From NCBI GenBank assembly GCA_963576475.1, contig OY754980.1, forward strand, positions 31,311,976 to 31,375,975: 64,000 nt of DNA. Reading direction: 5' to 3'. The position numbers and the translations under genes were made by a program. Source of the DNA: Molanna angustata. Taxonomy: Eukaryota > Arthropoda > Insecta > Trichoptera > Molannidae. The notes beneath the pieces are model-generated. The model did no database searches, was not told where the DNA came from, and saw nothing but the letters and a program-made list of their open reading frames with translations. Position 1 is the stretch's first letter. Each line of letters starts with the position of its first letter. This document shows positions 43,241 through 54,842 of this stretch, piece by piece.

Positions 43241-46200
43241 CGGAGATATATGTATTTATTTTAATTTATTTTATGTTTTCAACACACTTTATAATAACAA
43301 TAAAAATTATAAACTTAATACAGAGATCAGTCTAATAATTACAGAAAAGCGCAATTTATACAAACAATATACCTTATTAATATTATGTGTTAAGTAATAA
43401 AAGGATTAAATTGAATAAACTGTTTTATTTTATCAACTTGACAAAAAATTATTCCCTTACCTATATCTGTTGCAGTATGAAACATTATCTGTTACAGAAA
43501 CATATTAAATTATGATGATATATTTTTTTATCTTGCAAACGACGGTATGGTCTATCAGCGGAGATTATAGACGTAGGTATATTAAATGTTACAGTGATGT
43601 GCCTATAGCTGTTTGTCTTCCAAAAAAATATAAATAAACATGATTATACAATTCAACACTCCAAACGAAAAAAAAATACACAACAAGAAAGGGAAAATGA
43701 TTGTAAATTGAACGGAATGGAAATTATTGGAATTGAGGAAGCAAGAAAATGAATCGAAAGGGGAAAGGTTATGGCGGTTAAAAATAAAGTTTTCAGACTT
43801 AGCAGTCGCTAGTACCTTTATCAATACGATCTGCATTTCGAAATTGGGACCTGAAATATGTCCAAATCCTAAAATAATATGAAATTATAGTCCTCAGAAG
43901 ATCGCCGAACAAATTTATTTCTAGCGTGATTTGTATAAACCCCTGTTACATGAAAGGTTCTCGAATGCCATACGGTCGTCCCAGGTCGAACTTCTCACCA
44001 TTTTACTTAGGTATTCAAACTATCACTCGATATCACCTACAAAATATCGAAACTTTTCTTATGAACCGCATCCAAGAATTTCACCTCTGAAACGAGTACA
44101 TTTAAATTTACAGTAAATTGTACCATCTGTTAACGTTTAGGATATTCTCATAGAGTGATACATTCATTCTCTTCCTACCGTTAAGTTCTCTCGGAGCACA
44201 CCACCAAGGCACATTCGCTAATAAATGGCGTCTCCTCGTGAAAAATTCAAAACCCATTCGTTCCTCTCGGTTTCAGAGACGCTTCGAGGGGTATAACTAT
44301 TTGATGATGTGCCGCTATGCTAGGCTAAGTACTCGAACCGGTAGGGGTCGGAATTTCAGCTGAAGTTGAGTACCGACTACCCTAATTAGAAACGATCCAT
44401 CAAAGTCTAGGGGATGTTTATATTCGAGTCTCTTCAGAATGACCATCGCTTGAAAACATCGAAAGGATCATTATGTACCAGTATACTAGTTGTTCTAACT
44501 AACGTAATACAATATACATGTGTATATCTACGTATACAATATGTGTGTGTTTAACGCTTTTAACATAAATGAGAATATTAGGTTTTGTGGGTTTAAGAGG
44601 AGGTTAAAAAAATACTTCCATTTAACTTGGAGCACTTTTTCTGTTGTGGGAAATATTTAGTTGAAAGTGAATGTCGTATTATTTCTCCAGTTATTTTTTG
44701 TTCATCACAAAACTACGCTTTACTCACAAAATACTATATTTTAAACCTACTTCCAATTTTTTACTTCCCTTAACAACATGTTTAGTAGGCTGGGCAGACC
44801 ATGTATGGAGAATTTTATTTTTCAACATATCTTAGCGAAAGGGGTTCCAAAAATTGAGCATTAATATTTAGATTGTAATTGCATTTTTAATTTTCAGATT
44901 CAAAAATACCCTTAGCCTTAACTGATATTTGAAGCTGGGCCTTGTAGGATGTTTTTTTTTGGAAAATATAAATTATTTTTGATGTTTGAAATTTCTTGAT
45001 TAATCCAAATTAAATAATAATCGTTTTGTTGCGGGTTGAATTTAATTATTAAAATTATACATCCGATTTAATTAACTATTACAGCGCGGCTGACAGATCT
45101 CCTGAAATTGAACATTAAATTTACTCCCTTTCATATCAACGAATAGCGAGAGACGCACTAGAACAACACATACTAATCCACTTAAAATAACATATTCATT
45201 ATAACTACTGCATTCTAAGTATTGCAACGACCATAAATGATTATTTTTATATTTTTAAACTTGAAACAGAAGAATAAAAAAAAAATATTTTGAAAAAAAT
45301 TACCTCTGGTAGATAGCCAAAATTAGTATAGAATATTTTTTTTATCCAAACAGTATCCAAATATGCAACTTTAAAGATCCCTTTCAAAATTGGATTCAAC
45401 AAAGTAATTGTACGGCCTAGTCTAATGTGCAGTTGAAGAGCTTTATGAATTTTATAGTTTTTAATCTTTCTTTTTCAACTAATTTTAGAGACTGCATTGT
45501 TATATCTATAATTAAAAGTAAAGACTTTTTGATTCTACATTAATTTTATTCTGCGCGATAGGCCTATTTCGCCTTGTTAGGGCATTAGATTGCATTGTAG
45601 TGAGAGTTTTGTCGTGATTCACTTTTTTATAATTAATATCACTTTTATTTAATTGTGTTTTGACGTATTTTATCATGAATGGAAACGACAAAAAATAGGT
45701 TCAATGTTCCAAAGAAGCTCATTTGTTCAAGTGTTATTTAGTAATGATAAATATGAAGGAAAAACAAAACTTCAATGTTTTAAGATCCTCGATATGAGAC
45801 GTATGTCATTGTTTATGAATTATTGTCCTAATTTAATGAATACATATTGTTATATAACTTAAAATAACTCATTGAAATGTATAACATATGTATATTATAA
45901 GCTATTTACTTGATGTCAGCTCTCCTAATCCTCATCCTCCAAGGGTTTCTTATGCTTTGTAGATCTTTTTTGATAGTAAACACCCCTGTGGTTAACGGTA
46001 TTGTGTATGTCTTTTATATGAAATATAAAAAAACAAGTTAATTCAAACGCTTCGTCTGAATTAGCACATCATAAATTATTTTGTTGAAACGAAGTTTCAC
46101 AACTTAAAATCGGTCGCTTTTGTTGAGTTTAACGAAACACACCACCAGCATACAATTTATTTTGATGTCACGGCGTTATAAATTTTCATAAATTAAATTT

Positions 46201-46889
46201 TGACGCCTAGTGTGTGTATGTGTGTGTTGGCAAGTTGAGCGCAATCATACGACGATTTAAAATAAATTAAGTTAGTTAATAATTTCCCTAAACTGATTCT
46301 CATTTTCCTCACAAAGCTGTACTTTTGAAAGCTTCTGTGTGCCTACTTAAACAAACGTGTACGTAGATAGATAGGTATGTACCCTAAGAACATTTTGTTA
46401 ATTCAAAGAAACTATTTTCTTAAGTTTCTTGAAGCTTTTATTTCAGCTGAGGATAAACTTTAACGGGGGCTTACCTTTCTTAAAATTTCACTCATCAAAA
46501 AGTAGGTAAACGGATACCTGGGCCAAAGTTCTTAAATAAAAAGTGCGTAATGAAGGAAATTTATAAAGGAAATTTTTCGTCTATACAGACATAATCTTTT
46601 TCTCCTCCTTGTTACTCGTCAGGAGCTAAAAATGGCGTCGTCAAATGATAGACGGTTAATTATGGAAAAATTTTTATAATGTGACATTTATTTACGATCG
46701 AACATATGCATAATATATTAAAGTTGTACCATGCCATTAAAGTTTTGGCGTTTTTCTATATAATCTAATATTATCAATAATAATTTACATATAAAGTATT
46801 TGATATTACGTATATATTACCTGCGGTGATACATTCTGTGAAGTATTAAAGTGGTACTTACCAATAGCGAACTAAGTAAAATAATCAAG
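43241..46889. other. long unassigned stretch
   Basis: I find no gene, recognised transposon or long repeat in about 3.6 kb. 44150-44450 is less AT-rich than its flanks and could hold conserved intronic sequence. A 69-codon frame at 45653-45862 is unsupported. Confidence 0.4.
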
Positions 46890-47110
46890 GCTGCGTGTGT
46901 ACGGTCATGGTGGTATGCGTCAGGGTAAGAATCCCGTCACGAGAAAGAGTCTTGAAATACCAACTAGAGCAGGGTTCGTCCGTCGGCAACTTGGTTGTCT
47001 AGCATTAAGAAGGAACTTCAGGAGAACGTATCGATACATTGACGACCCAAAACAGTGTCCTGGCGATTACGTACCAGAGGAGATGAACCCGACTAATACG
47101 GGAAAAGGCA
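46890..47110 (+). pseudogene. LINE C-terminal fragment (plus)
   Basis: Reads VYGHGGMRQGKNPVTRKSLE then IPTRAG before frames shift. This resembles the YGHVMRRxEENPVxRKALE...GRRGRGRP tail of RTE-like LINEs, strongly decayed. Confidence 0.5.
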
Positions 47111-47189
47111 ATGAATACCTAATATCAAAAATCAATCATATACATACATCATTGATAGCTTCCGCTTTTAAAAATAATAATAATAAATA

Positions 47190-47640
47190 GAATTTATAAA
47201 ACGCCGTTTATTGATACAAGACGAGACAGTCTTAAGAAGTAGTCTACTGAAGGTGTCAATGCTCTGAGCTCCACGTACGTATGTCAAGAGGCAATTAATT
47301 AATTCTAAAGGCCCGTTCACACTGAAACCGCGATTATAGTAAGCCGCCTTATTGACTGTCCAATTATTTTAAAGAGTTGGTACTCTGTGATCCAGATGAT
47401 TCCAATGTATGTAAGCTGTCTTCCTGATGCAACATATTTTTGGCACAGTTCTTGAATGTAGTGTGGAGCCAAGTAGTTCAGAGCCTTAAACACTATCAGG
47501 CATACTTTATAGTCCACTCGTTCTGGACATTTAAACCAGTGAAGTTCGTTAAAAAAAGGTGCTATTTGACGTATTTTGTCGGCACCATATATCAACCTCG
47601 CAGCTGCGTTGAGAACTATTTGATAAACGATAGGCAATCA
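47190..47640 (-). pseudogene. L2-like LINE 3' part (minus)
   Basis: Minus strand: QIVLNAAARLIYGADKIRQI, FFNELHWFKCPERVDYKVCL, IVFKALNYLAPHYIQELC, then frames decay toward a 3' tail AACGGCGTTTTATAAATTCT and ATTATTATTATT. Same architecture as 18045-19085. Confidence 0.8.
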
Positions 47641-47700
47641 TCACATCGTTCTGAATATTTATCTATAGCCGTAAAATTGTCTGAACTAAACAGAATTAAG

Positions 47701-47758
47701 AAATTAGTGATATGCACATTGCACAGTGCGTAATGTGCAATGTGCATATCACTAATTT
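47701..47758. repeat. perfect 25-bp palindrome with 8-nt loop
   Basis: Left arm 47701-47725 (AAATTAGTGATATGCACATT...) and right arm 47734-47758 are exact complements around GTGCGTAA. It separates minus-strand L2 sequence from a plus-strand L2 piece. Confidence 0.95.
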
Positions 47759-47880
47759 TGGCAATCGTGCGTTTGCTGTAGCAGAACCAAATGAATGGAC
47801 TGAGCTTCTAGATACCCTCAAGCATATGGAAAATATCCTTTCTGATCACAAATCTCTTTTTCGCAATTTTAGCGCTCTTC
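47734..47880 (+). pseudogene. L2-like LINE C-terminal piece (plus)
   Basis: Reads NFGNRAFAVAEPNEWTELL then KHMENILSDHKSLFRNF. This is a decayed GxRAFSVAAPxxWNxLP...FKxxLKTxLF, the tail of L2/CR1 reverse transcriptases. It starts inside the right arm of the palindrome. Confidence 0.65.
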
Positions 47881-48126
47881 TTCTTATTCTTCTGGTGCCC
47901 TATCATGAACCCCGAATCCCTCTCAGTCCTGTGCTGTCCGGAATATCTGCTCCACAGTTCTGAAGCCTGTCCGTTCCCTAACATTACGCAGCCAGGACAT
48001 CTGTCTCCTTCCAGTCCCTTGGTGATCTTCTATCTTGCCCTCCTGTATTCCATTCTGCAGTCTCATTATATGACCTATATAGATATGCAATCTTGCGGAC
48101 CGATATTGCTCTTGAGAGGAGATCAT
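47881..48126 (-). pseudogene. LINE C-terminal fragment (minus)
   Basis: Minus strand: YIGHIMRLQNGIQEGKIEDH, GTGRRQMSWLRNVRERTGF, VEQIFRTAQD. Matches the GHIMRxEKYxLLQxIxxGKIxGKRGxGRRxxSWLRNxRxWTG tail also seen at 6835-7345, with deletion of about eight residues. Confidence 0.7.
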
Positions 48127-48291
48127 ACAAATTTATTTATTAAAAAAAATCAGTGCATGAGCACTCTTGCTTTTCATAAAAAAGAGTCTCAAGTATTTTA
48201 CGCAAGGTGTGGAGACTAGGAGATACAGAATTTTTGCCTTTTCCCATATGAAAATACCATTTGAACCTTTTTTTTTTTTTTTTTTTTTTTC

Positions 48292-48308
48292 TTTTTTGGC
48301 GAGATGAC
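48292..48308. repeat. 3' member of terminal inverted motif in the I-group element
   Basis: TTTTTTGGCGAGATGAC here and GTCACTCGCCAAAAAAAA at 53659-53676 are complementary apart from one extra base. They lie at the extreme 3' and 5' ends of the element, just inside the tail and the 5' duplication. Confidence 0.75.
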
Positions 48309-48413
48309 TCCTAACAAATGGGTCTTACGGCCAGTTTCAAGTTAAAATCTTCTCTTTGTTTAAAAAAACAATAAAATGAAAAAAATAAGTATTACAAATA
48401 TAGATATATTAAA

Positions 48414-51400
48414 TCAAATCTTGATGTCGTTTCTTTTGACAAATTTTGATATTAAATTAAAAATGATATTTTTATTACTGCTATGCAGCAAGGTCAGAAT
48501 GTTCACTGGCAGTGGGATCTTATATTTTGATAGAGATTGGTAAAGTGATGGGGATTGGGAGTTGAGAGGACAAGAAAAGAAGATATGGTCCAAGTCTCCC
48601 ACTTCCTCACCACATTCGCAAGCTGGAGAATCTTTTATCTTAATTTTGTATAAATGAGCAGGTGTACAACAGTGACCGATTCTCATTCTGTTTATCACCG
48701 TTATCTCCCTCCTATTGCGCATAACAGAAGTGTACCATGGCTTAACTGGAATACTTGGTTGAATTGAACCATATCTCCTTCCTCTGGTGAGTGAAGATGT
48801 GGACCAAAGTTTGGTCCATTCAGAGGTGAGGAAAGATTTTGTTAAAGGGAGAAGATCGGGTATGAAATTATTACTATAGGAAGAAGCAGAACCTCGCTGC
48901 ACAGCAGATTTTGCCAATTCGTCAGCCGTCTCATTTCCCTGGATTCCCCTGTGTCCTGGGATCCAACCCAAAACGACATCAAGATTTTCATCCCTTAAAG
49001 AATACAACATATGACGAATATCAAGGGTTATAGAATTAAAAGGATGGAGAAAAGGATTAGCGGAGACTGTTTGAAGGGTACTTCTGGAATCAGAAAGAAC
49101 TAAGGATTTGGACAGATTTAGTGTGTGAATTACTCGTAATGCTTCCAGAATTGCGATACTCTCACCAGTATAAACAGAGGTAAACGTTGGAAGTTTAAAT
49201 TGTTTAGTAATTTTCTCGTTTTTGTAATATACTGCAGCCCCAGTGTGACCGTCATCGTCAGTTCTAGAAGCATCCGTAAACAACAGGTTCCAATCATTCC
49301 AATTTGAATCAATTTCGTTCTGGAATAACTGGTCACTGTTACAAGAAGTCCTGTTTGGTCCAAGAGAATATATAATATTAGGGCAATACATAAGAATTTC
49401 ATATGGTACAGAAAATAACGGAATTGATATAAACCGCTGTATCAGATTGGGATGTTCTGTAAGTCTACGATAGCTTTTGACTATTAATGGTAAATTATTG
49501 CGAAGTGAAAGGGGAGTATGAATATTTAAAAGGGAGTGTACTTTAGATATAACAGGGTGAGTAGAGAGCCTAGCAGCTTTAAATAGGTAACGATCTGAAA
49601 GAAATTGTCTGCGAAGATCAAGGGGTGGTTCAACATTTTCTACTTGAAGAGCATTAGTTGGAGATGACTTCATGGATCCGGAAATAATTCGGAGGGCATT
49701 GAATTGAATTTTATCTAATTTACGAAGGTGGGACTTCGCTGCAGTACCAAATAAAAACGAACCATAATCTATGCGGCTGCGAATAATAGCATTGTAGAGC
49801 AGTTTAAGTGTAGAAGGGTGGGATCCCCACCACACCCCCGCAACAGCACGTAATATGTTAAGATGTTTTTGACATTTGGAGGAAACCAAGTCAATATGGG
49901 TTGCCCAAGTAAGTTTTGCGTCAAAGGTTAAACCCAAGAATTTAAAGGATGTTTGAATTGGAATTGAGGACTGTTGATAAATGATGGAGACCACAGGGGG
50001 AATATGTTTTCTCGAAAACACCACAACAGAGCTCTTGGAGGGAGAGATTTCCAGACCGTGTCTGGATAACCACTGCCCGAGTCCAGTCAGTGATGTATTC
50101 AAGATTTGTTCTGAGATATGCACAAATTTATTCAAAACATATATTACAATATCATCAGCATAAGAAAGGATACAAGCATTGGGGGATATAGAAATGGACA
50201 AGTCATACGTGTATATATTGTAAAGGAGAGGACTAAGGACTGATCCTTGAGGGAGTCCCTTCCAAATTGTCCTGGAATATGAAATACCATCTACCACAAC
50301 TATGATAGAACGAGATGCTAGAAAATTAAAAATGAGGAAAGTTAATTTAGATGGTATTTTAAGGTGCAACATTTTTTCTTTTAAGATAGAAAGTACAACA
50401 TTATCATAAGCAGACGACACGTCGAGGAAAGCAGCAATTAAAGGGGAGCGTTGGGAAAATGAAATGTGGATATCAGAAGTTAACATACTGAGATTGTCCA
50501 TAGTACTTTTACCCTTTCTAAATCCAAATTGATGTTTATCAAAGATATTATGATGTTCACAAAACCATTCTAGGCGATTTTTCACAATATGTTCCATAAT
50601 TTTCAACAAACATGATGACAAAGCGATGGGGCGGTAGGAATCCCCTAGAGAAGGGTCTTTATTAGATTTTAGTATTGGGATAATTAGCTGAGTTTTCCAA
50701 TTTTCAGGTACCTTGCCTGAATCAAAGATCAAATTTAAAATAGACAAGAAGTAACTTCGAGTGTGAGGTTTTGTGAATTGAATAAATGAATAAGGGATTC
50801 CATCTTGACCAGGGGAAGAATTTTTGACACTTCTGAGAACCAGGTTAAGTTCTTCTAATGTGAACGGGGAGTCTAGTTGTTGGGTATGATTGGGAAGGTA
50901 ATATGAATATGGAAGGTCTTCATTCCGTGGAACGAAGGATGGGGCCGATTTAGAGATAAAAGAATTCAGCCAGGATTCTGGCGGATGTTTTGGAGTGTGA
51001 GGGGACAGACTAGAACGGAATTTGTTTATATTTTGCCAAATTTTGTTAGCGGGGAAACTTGGAGATAAAGATTGGCAAAACTCTTTCCATCCCAATCGTT
51101 TTTTCTTAACAAGAGTACGTTTGGTTTGAGCCTGAATTTTACGAAATTGGAGAAAAGAAGACACACTAATGTTTGTTTTTAAAGATTTAATGGCCTCTTT
51201 GCGGAGTTTTACTGCATCTGAACATTCTTTATCCCACCAAGGAGGAGATAACTTTTGTTTTTTCTTATTATAGGTCTTAGGTGGGATACTTTTAGTTGCT
51301 GCTTCTTCAATAGCTTTTGTAAACTGATCATAAGTTGAAAATAGATTAGAATCAGTAGGTTGATCTAATTTTTTTAATAAAGAGTCTAAAGTATCTTGAT

Positions 51401-52121
51401 ATTTAACCCAATCAGCCCTATGAAGATTGAATTTAAAGCGGGAAAGAGGAGGGGAGGGAGATAAGAAAGAAGGAAAGGAAAGTATGATTGGGAAATGATC
51501 ACTGCCAAGTGAGTCATGAACGAGGTTCCAGGTCAACATGGAAGCGATGGATGATGATGAAACAGATATGTCAACCGCACTAATATTCTGATTGGGATGA
51601 GTAATTCGGGTAGCAGATCCATCATTCAAAATGCATAAATCAAATTTCTCTATAATATTAATCAACTCTCTTCCGAAAGCGTTAGACTTGGATGATCCCC
51701 ATGAAGGGTGGTGTGCATTCATGTCTCCTAGTAATAATATTGGAGGAGTGAAAATGTGAAGAAGTTGTTGTAACTGGAGAGTGGTTGTTTGGGATGGATG
51801 TGGTATGTATATAGATATAATTGTTATGTTTTTGACTTTTGTAGCCACTACATTGAATGCTAAACCACCCGTGTCAATATGCACCGGTGAAAAGGGGATA
51901 GAATTATGTATTAAAAGTGCAGCTCCGGCCTTTCCGTCCAATCTGTCATCTCTCAGGCAGGAATAACCCGGGAAATGGTACCGACGACCAGGTTGGAACC
52001 AGGTCTCAGATATAGCACTTATATATGGAGTATATTTATTTAGTAGGTAACAAATGTCTGCTTTGTTGGACACAGCGCTACGGCTGTTCCACTGGAGAAT
52101 CCTTTCTGCTGGATTGAACAT
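48414..52121 (-). CDS. I-group ORF2 polyprotein: endonuclease, RT, RNase H
   Basis: 1235 residues, no stops. Apurinic-type endonuclease at about 1-225: QWN (10-12), SETW (E39), GDMNAHH (D133, N135), SDH (D208, H209). Reverse transcriptase at about 420-740: motif A FLDVSSAYD (D567), motif B GLPQGSVLSP (622-631), motif C SYADD (653-657), then FKFLGLTF. RNase H at about 943-1075: FTDAS (D950), TGES (E987), LSDSRS (D1011), GWIPGHRG, NETADELA (D1067). C-terminal CxC-x8-H-x4-C at 1168-1184. It nicks the target, copies element RNA and removes the RNA strand. It overlaps the end of ORF1 by 44 nt in another frame. All catalytic residues are present. Confidence 0.93.
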   Translation of the reverse strand: MFNPAERILQWNSRSAVSNKADICYLLNKYTPYISAISETWFQPGRRYHFPGYSCLRDDRLDGKAGAALLIHNSIPFSPVHIDTGGLAFNVVATKVKNITIISIYIPHPSQTTTLQLQQLLHIFTPPILLLGDMNAHHPSWGSSKSNAFGRELINIIEKFDLCILNDGSATRITHPNQNISAVDISVSSSSIASMLTWNLVHDSLGSDHFPIILSFPSFLSPSPPLSRFKFNLHRADWVKYQDTLDSLLKKLDQPTDSNLFSTYDQFTKAIEEAATKSIPPKTYNKKKQKLSPPWWDKECSDAVKLRKEAIKSLKTNISVSSFLQFRKIQAQTKRTLVKKKRLGWKEFCQSLSPSFPANKIWQNINKFRSSLSPHTPKHPPESWLNSFISKSAPSFVPRNEDLPYSYYLPNHTQQLDSPFTLEELNLVLRSVKNSSPGQDGIPYSFIQFTKPHTRSYFLSILNLIFDSGKVPENWKTQLIIPILKSNKDPSLGDSYRPIALSSCLLKIMEHIVKNRLEWFCEHHNIFDKHQFGFRKGKSTMDNLSMLTSDIHISFSQRSPLIAAFLDVSSAYDNVVLSILKEKMLHLKIPSKLTFLIFNFLASRSIIVVVDGISYSRTIWKGLPQGSVLSPLLYNIYTYDLSISISPNACILSYADDIVIYVLNKFVHISEQILNTSLTGLGQWLSRHGLEISPSKSSVVVFSRKHIPPVVSIIYQQSSIPIQTSFKFLGLTFDAKLTWATHIDLVSSKCQKHLNILRAVAGVWWGSHPSTLKLLYNAIIRSRIDYGSFLFGTAAKSHLRKLDKIQFNALRIISGSMKSSPTNALQVENVEPPLDLRRQFLSDRYLFKAARLSTHPVISKVHSLLNIHTPLSLRNNLPLIVKSYRRLTEHPNLIQRFISIPLFSVPYEILMYCPNIIYSLGPNRTSCNSDQLFQNEIDSNWNDWNLLFTDASRTDDDGHTGAAVYYKNEKITKQFKLPTFTSVYTGESIAILEALRVIHTLNLSKSLVLSDSRSTLQTVSANPFLHPFNSITLDIRHMLYSLRDENLDVVLGWIPGHRGIQGNETADELAKSAVQRGSASSYSNNFIPDLLPLTKSFLTSEWTKLWSTSSLTRGRRYGSIQPSIPVKPWYTSVMRNRREITVINRMRIGHCCTPAHLYKIKIKDSPACECGEEVGDLDHIFFSCPLNSQSPSLYQSLSKYKIPLPVNILTLLHSSNKNIIFNLISKFVKRNDIKI

Positions 52122-53448
52122 TCTTTAGGTTGTTGAAAATTTCTGTAATCGACTGGGCAACGTTGGGCGGTATATTATTGTTTGAGAGAAAACTAGAGAC
52201 AATTAAGAGGAGATTAGAAATTATCATATTTGTATCATCTTTTTTCTCTGTGTTATAACGAAGAGCGCAACCGTTTTCAGGTTGTGGAATTTGGAATTGT
52301 TTTAATATAGCATCGTGTTCTATTTTATTATAACCAGGTGGTGTAGGTAGACGAGGTGATTTTGTAGAATAAACAGTCTTACGGAATGATCTTGACATTT
52401 GACTAGGAATAGGATTCGGGTATTGGGCCGTGATTTCAGAATATACACGCTTTACAGCAGGAATCAATTTTACTGCTTCCGAATATGAAATATTATCTTC
52501 AGACATAATTTTTTTAATTTTATTTTGTCTTTCCCATTCCGGGCAGACTTTACTAGTAGCTATATGACTTCCAGTACAAGAAATACATGTTATAATTGAA
52601 TTATCATCTTTACACTCTAAACCCATGTGAGGACCTCCGCATTTGAAGCACCTAGCTGTAGAGCGACAAAGTTTTACAGTGTGACCGAATCTACAACATT
52701 TAAAACATTGAATTGTCGGATATTCATATTTTGTAACAAGAAAAGAATTATAAGCTATGAAAACTCGTTGAGGGAGAATTTGACCATCAAATGTTAACAC
52801 AACTGTTTCAGAAGGTGCATAGGTGGCTTGACCGTCTGAAATTGTTTTCCGATTAAAACGTCTCATTTAAGTCACACGCCCACAATTTCCTGGGACAGTA
52901 ATATTATCAATAATTTCATCGTCTGTTAAACTAGTGGGGATACCTCTAATTACACCCATACGTGAAATATTGAATGTGGGAATAAAAGCTTTATAATTAT
53001 GTTGAGAGACAACTGGGTTCAGAAAAAATTTATTTGCAGCATCAGCAGAAACAAACTGAGCAGAAACTCTGTTCCTACCAATCTGCCTCATACCACCTGG
53101 TAAAATTCCTGAAATGTTTTGCTGCTTTAAAAAAAATCCCAATTTGATAGAGTTCAGTCTGATATTTAATTCCTGAGAATTTAATTGAATATGGACAATG
53201 TAGGGTCCGGGATCATTTTTACTGTATGATCGGGTAGTACCTGGGTTACTGTTAAACGTGTGCAAATTGTTGGATAATTTTGGCTCTTTGCGAGGCATAA
53301 CCTCTTCCACATCAGAACTTTGAGGAGTAGAACCCCGTTGTACTCTTTTATGGGTCTTTTTTTTTCCTTTACCCTCCTTCGTCTGAAGAATCTGAGACTC
53401 ATCAGAATCTGGAGGGTCAGGAGGTTCAGGAGGGGATATATTTGACAT
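52078..53448 (-). pseudogene. I-group ORF1 (gag-like), single nonsense codon
   Basis: 456 codons from 53448, interrupted by one in-frame TAA at 52867-52869. The residues around it (GRVT-stop-MRRFNRK) align with GKILKARRLNFK in the 38644 copy, so a sense codon has mutated. N-terminal half: Pro-rich start, KGKKKTHKRVQRG basic patch, DPGPYIVHIQL, ISRMGVIRGIPTSL. C-terminal half: knuckles CFKCCRFGHTVKLC, CFKCGGPHMGLEC and CISCTGSHIATSKVC. It would coat element RNA in the cytoplasm. The nonsense codon probably makes this copy dependent on ORF1 from elsewhere. Confidence 0.88.
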
Positions 53449-53690
53449 ATTGAGTTACAAACACTTACTGACAGCACCACCAGACAGCACAAATATATAC
53501 ACTAAATACACCACATTAACACAAAAAAAAACAAAGAGAAGATTTAATCACTAAGATTGAAGTGTACAAACAAATTTTCAATATTATAACACAATTTTTT
53601 CAATAAAATATGAATTTTCAGTTGAGAGCAAAATATTGTATGTTTGACAGGTATTATTGTCACTCGCCAAAAAAAACCCATTTGAACCTT

Positions 53691-54725
53691 AATCACGGTT
53701 ATAATTATCAGCTTTATTTTTTTTTTCCCTTAAATAATTAGTATTTCTATATCACTTTTGTAAATTCATAATTCGGAAATATTGATTTCAGTACATCATA
53801 TTATTTTTAAGTCTTGGGGTTTAGATTTTTTTATTTGTGATTTGCAGTTTGCTTTTGAATTGTTTTATTCAGTTATGGTTTTAATTGACATGTAATAGAG
53901 GTAAGTATTTACTTCTACATATTTTTTGTAAATCAATTTAAATACAATACACAAAAAAACAATAATTTTAACAACGTTATTATATGTAGCTAAACCTTAA
54001 TTATCTTTAATTTCATAGAAAAAAATAAAAAAAGTATTTTTCCTAAGGATAAGTTATTATTTCTAAGGCTTATAAAAACCCTATTATAATCTATCGCACA
54101 GTCTTTTTCAAAGGAACATTCAGAACATTTCAAAAATAAGTTAAAATATTATAAAGGGCTCACTTTATAATTATATCTTGTGAATGACTTTCCTTTAACA
54201 TTTCGGTTATTGAAATCAAATTTCAAAAATATTTCACAGCCTTTACAAGTCTCTAAAACAAACTTTACCGGGGGGAATATTATTATTATTATCCCTTTGA
54301 AATTATTGGTCATTTTGGTCAAGTTGAATAATATTTTATCAATAAAATGAGCTTTGAATTTCCAACAACGGCATATCTGAAACCCCCTTCTCCCGTATCG
54401 AAATCTGCTCCCCCGCTGAAATCCAAATTATACCTAATAATTGATGATAGAAGATTGAGCAAATACTACACTCCTTATCGAGCAAACAGACGAAGATATA
54501 AGTGGCAAACCGTTCTGTGTATATTGGAGTATTAATTGATGACTAAAATGGAAACTAGCAGATTCTAATGTGGCTATAAATACAGATAAATTAATCTATT
54601 AAAACACGTATAAATAGATAATTACGGTTAAGTAAATAAATATTTATAATGTTGCCATAAGAGAAAATTAAATGATTATTAAATTGTAGTACTTGGAACC
54701 TGAGCCAAATTGGAAACACTTAACG
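53691..54725. other. unassigned AT-rich stretch
   Basis: No gene or repeat recognised. Confidence 0.4.
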
Positions 54726-54842
54726 ATATCGCCAAACGTAATTTTTTTGTATGGTATTTGACGTTTGTTGTAGAATTTTTTCTACAATAACAAACAACAA
54801 ACGACAAAAATCCGTACAAAAAAAATTTGCGTTTGGCGATAT
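54726..54842. mobile_element. 117-bp hairpin MITE-like repeat
   Basis: ATATCGCCAAACGTAATTTT at the left end pairs with the right end, and the complementarity continues through TTTTTTTGTA, GACGTTTGTTGT and TGTAGAA to a tight centre, so the whole element folds into one hairpin. No target-site duplication is evident. Confidence 0.75.

Larger units (their letters stand above)
48270..53677 (-). mobile_element. full-length I-group non-LTR retrotransposon
   Basis: A 5.4-kb minus-strand element flanked by a perfect 13-bp target-site duplication, CCATTTGAACCTT (48257-48269 and 53678-53690), with a 21-nt poly(A) tail (T run at 48270-48290). Order: 229-bp 5' UTR, ORF1 (gag-like), ORF2 (endonuclease, RT, RNase H, CCHC), 120-bp 3' UTR. 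RNase H after RT, three-knuckle ORF1 and ILQWN start place it with I/Nimb-type elements. ORF2 is undamaged; the one visible lesion is a stop in ORF1, so insertion was recent. Confidence 0.9.
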
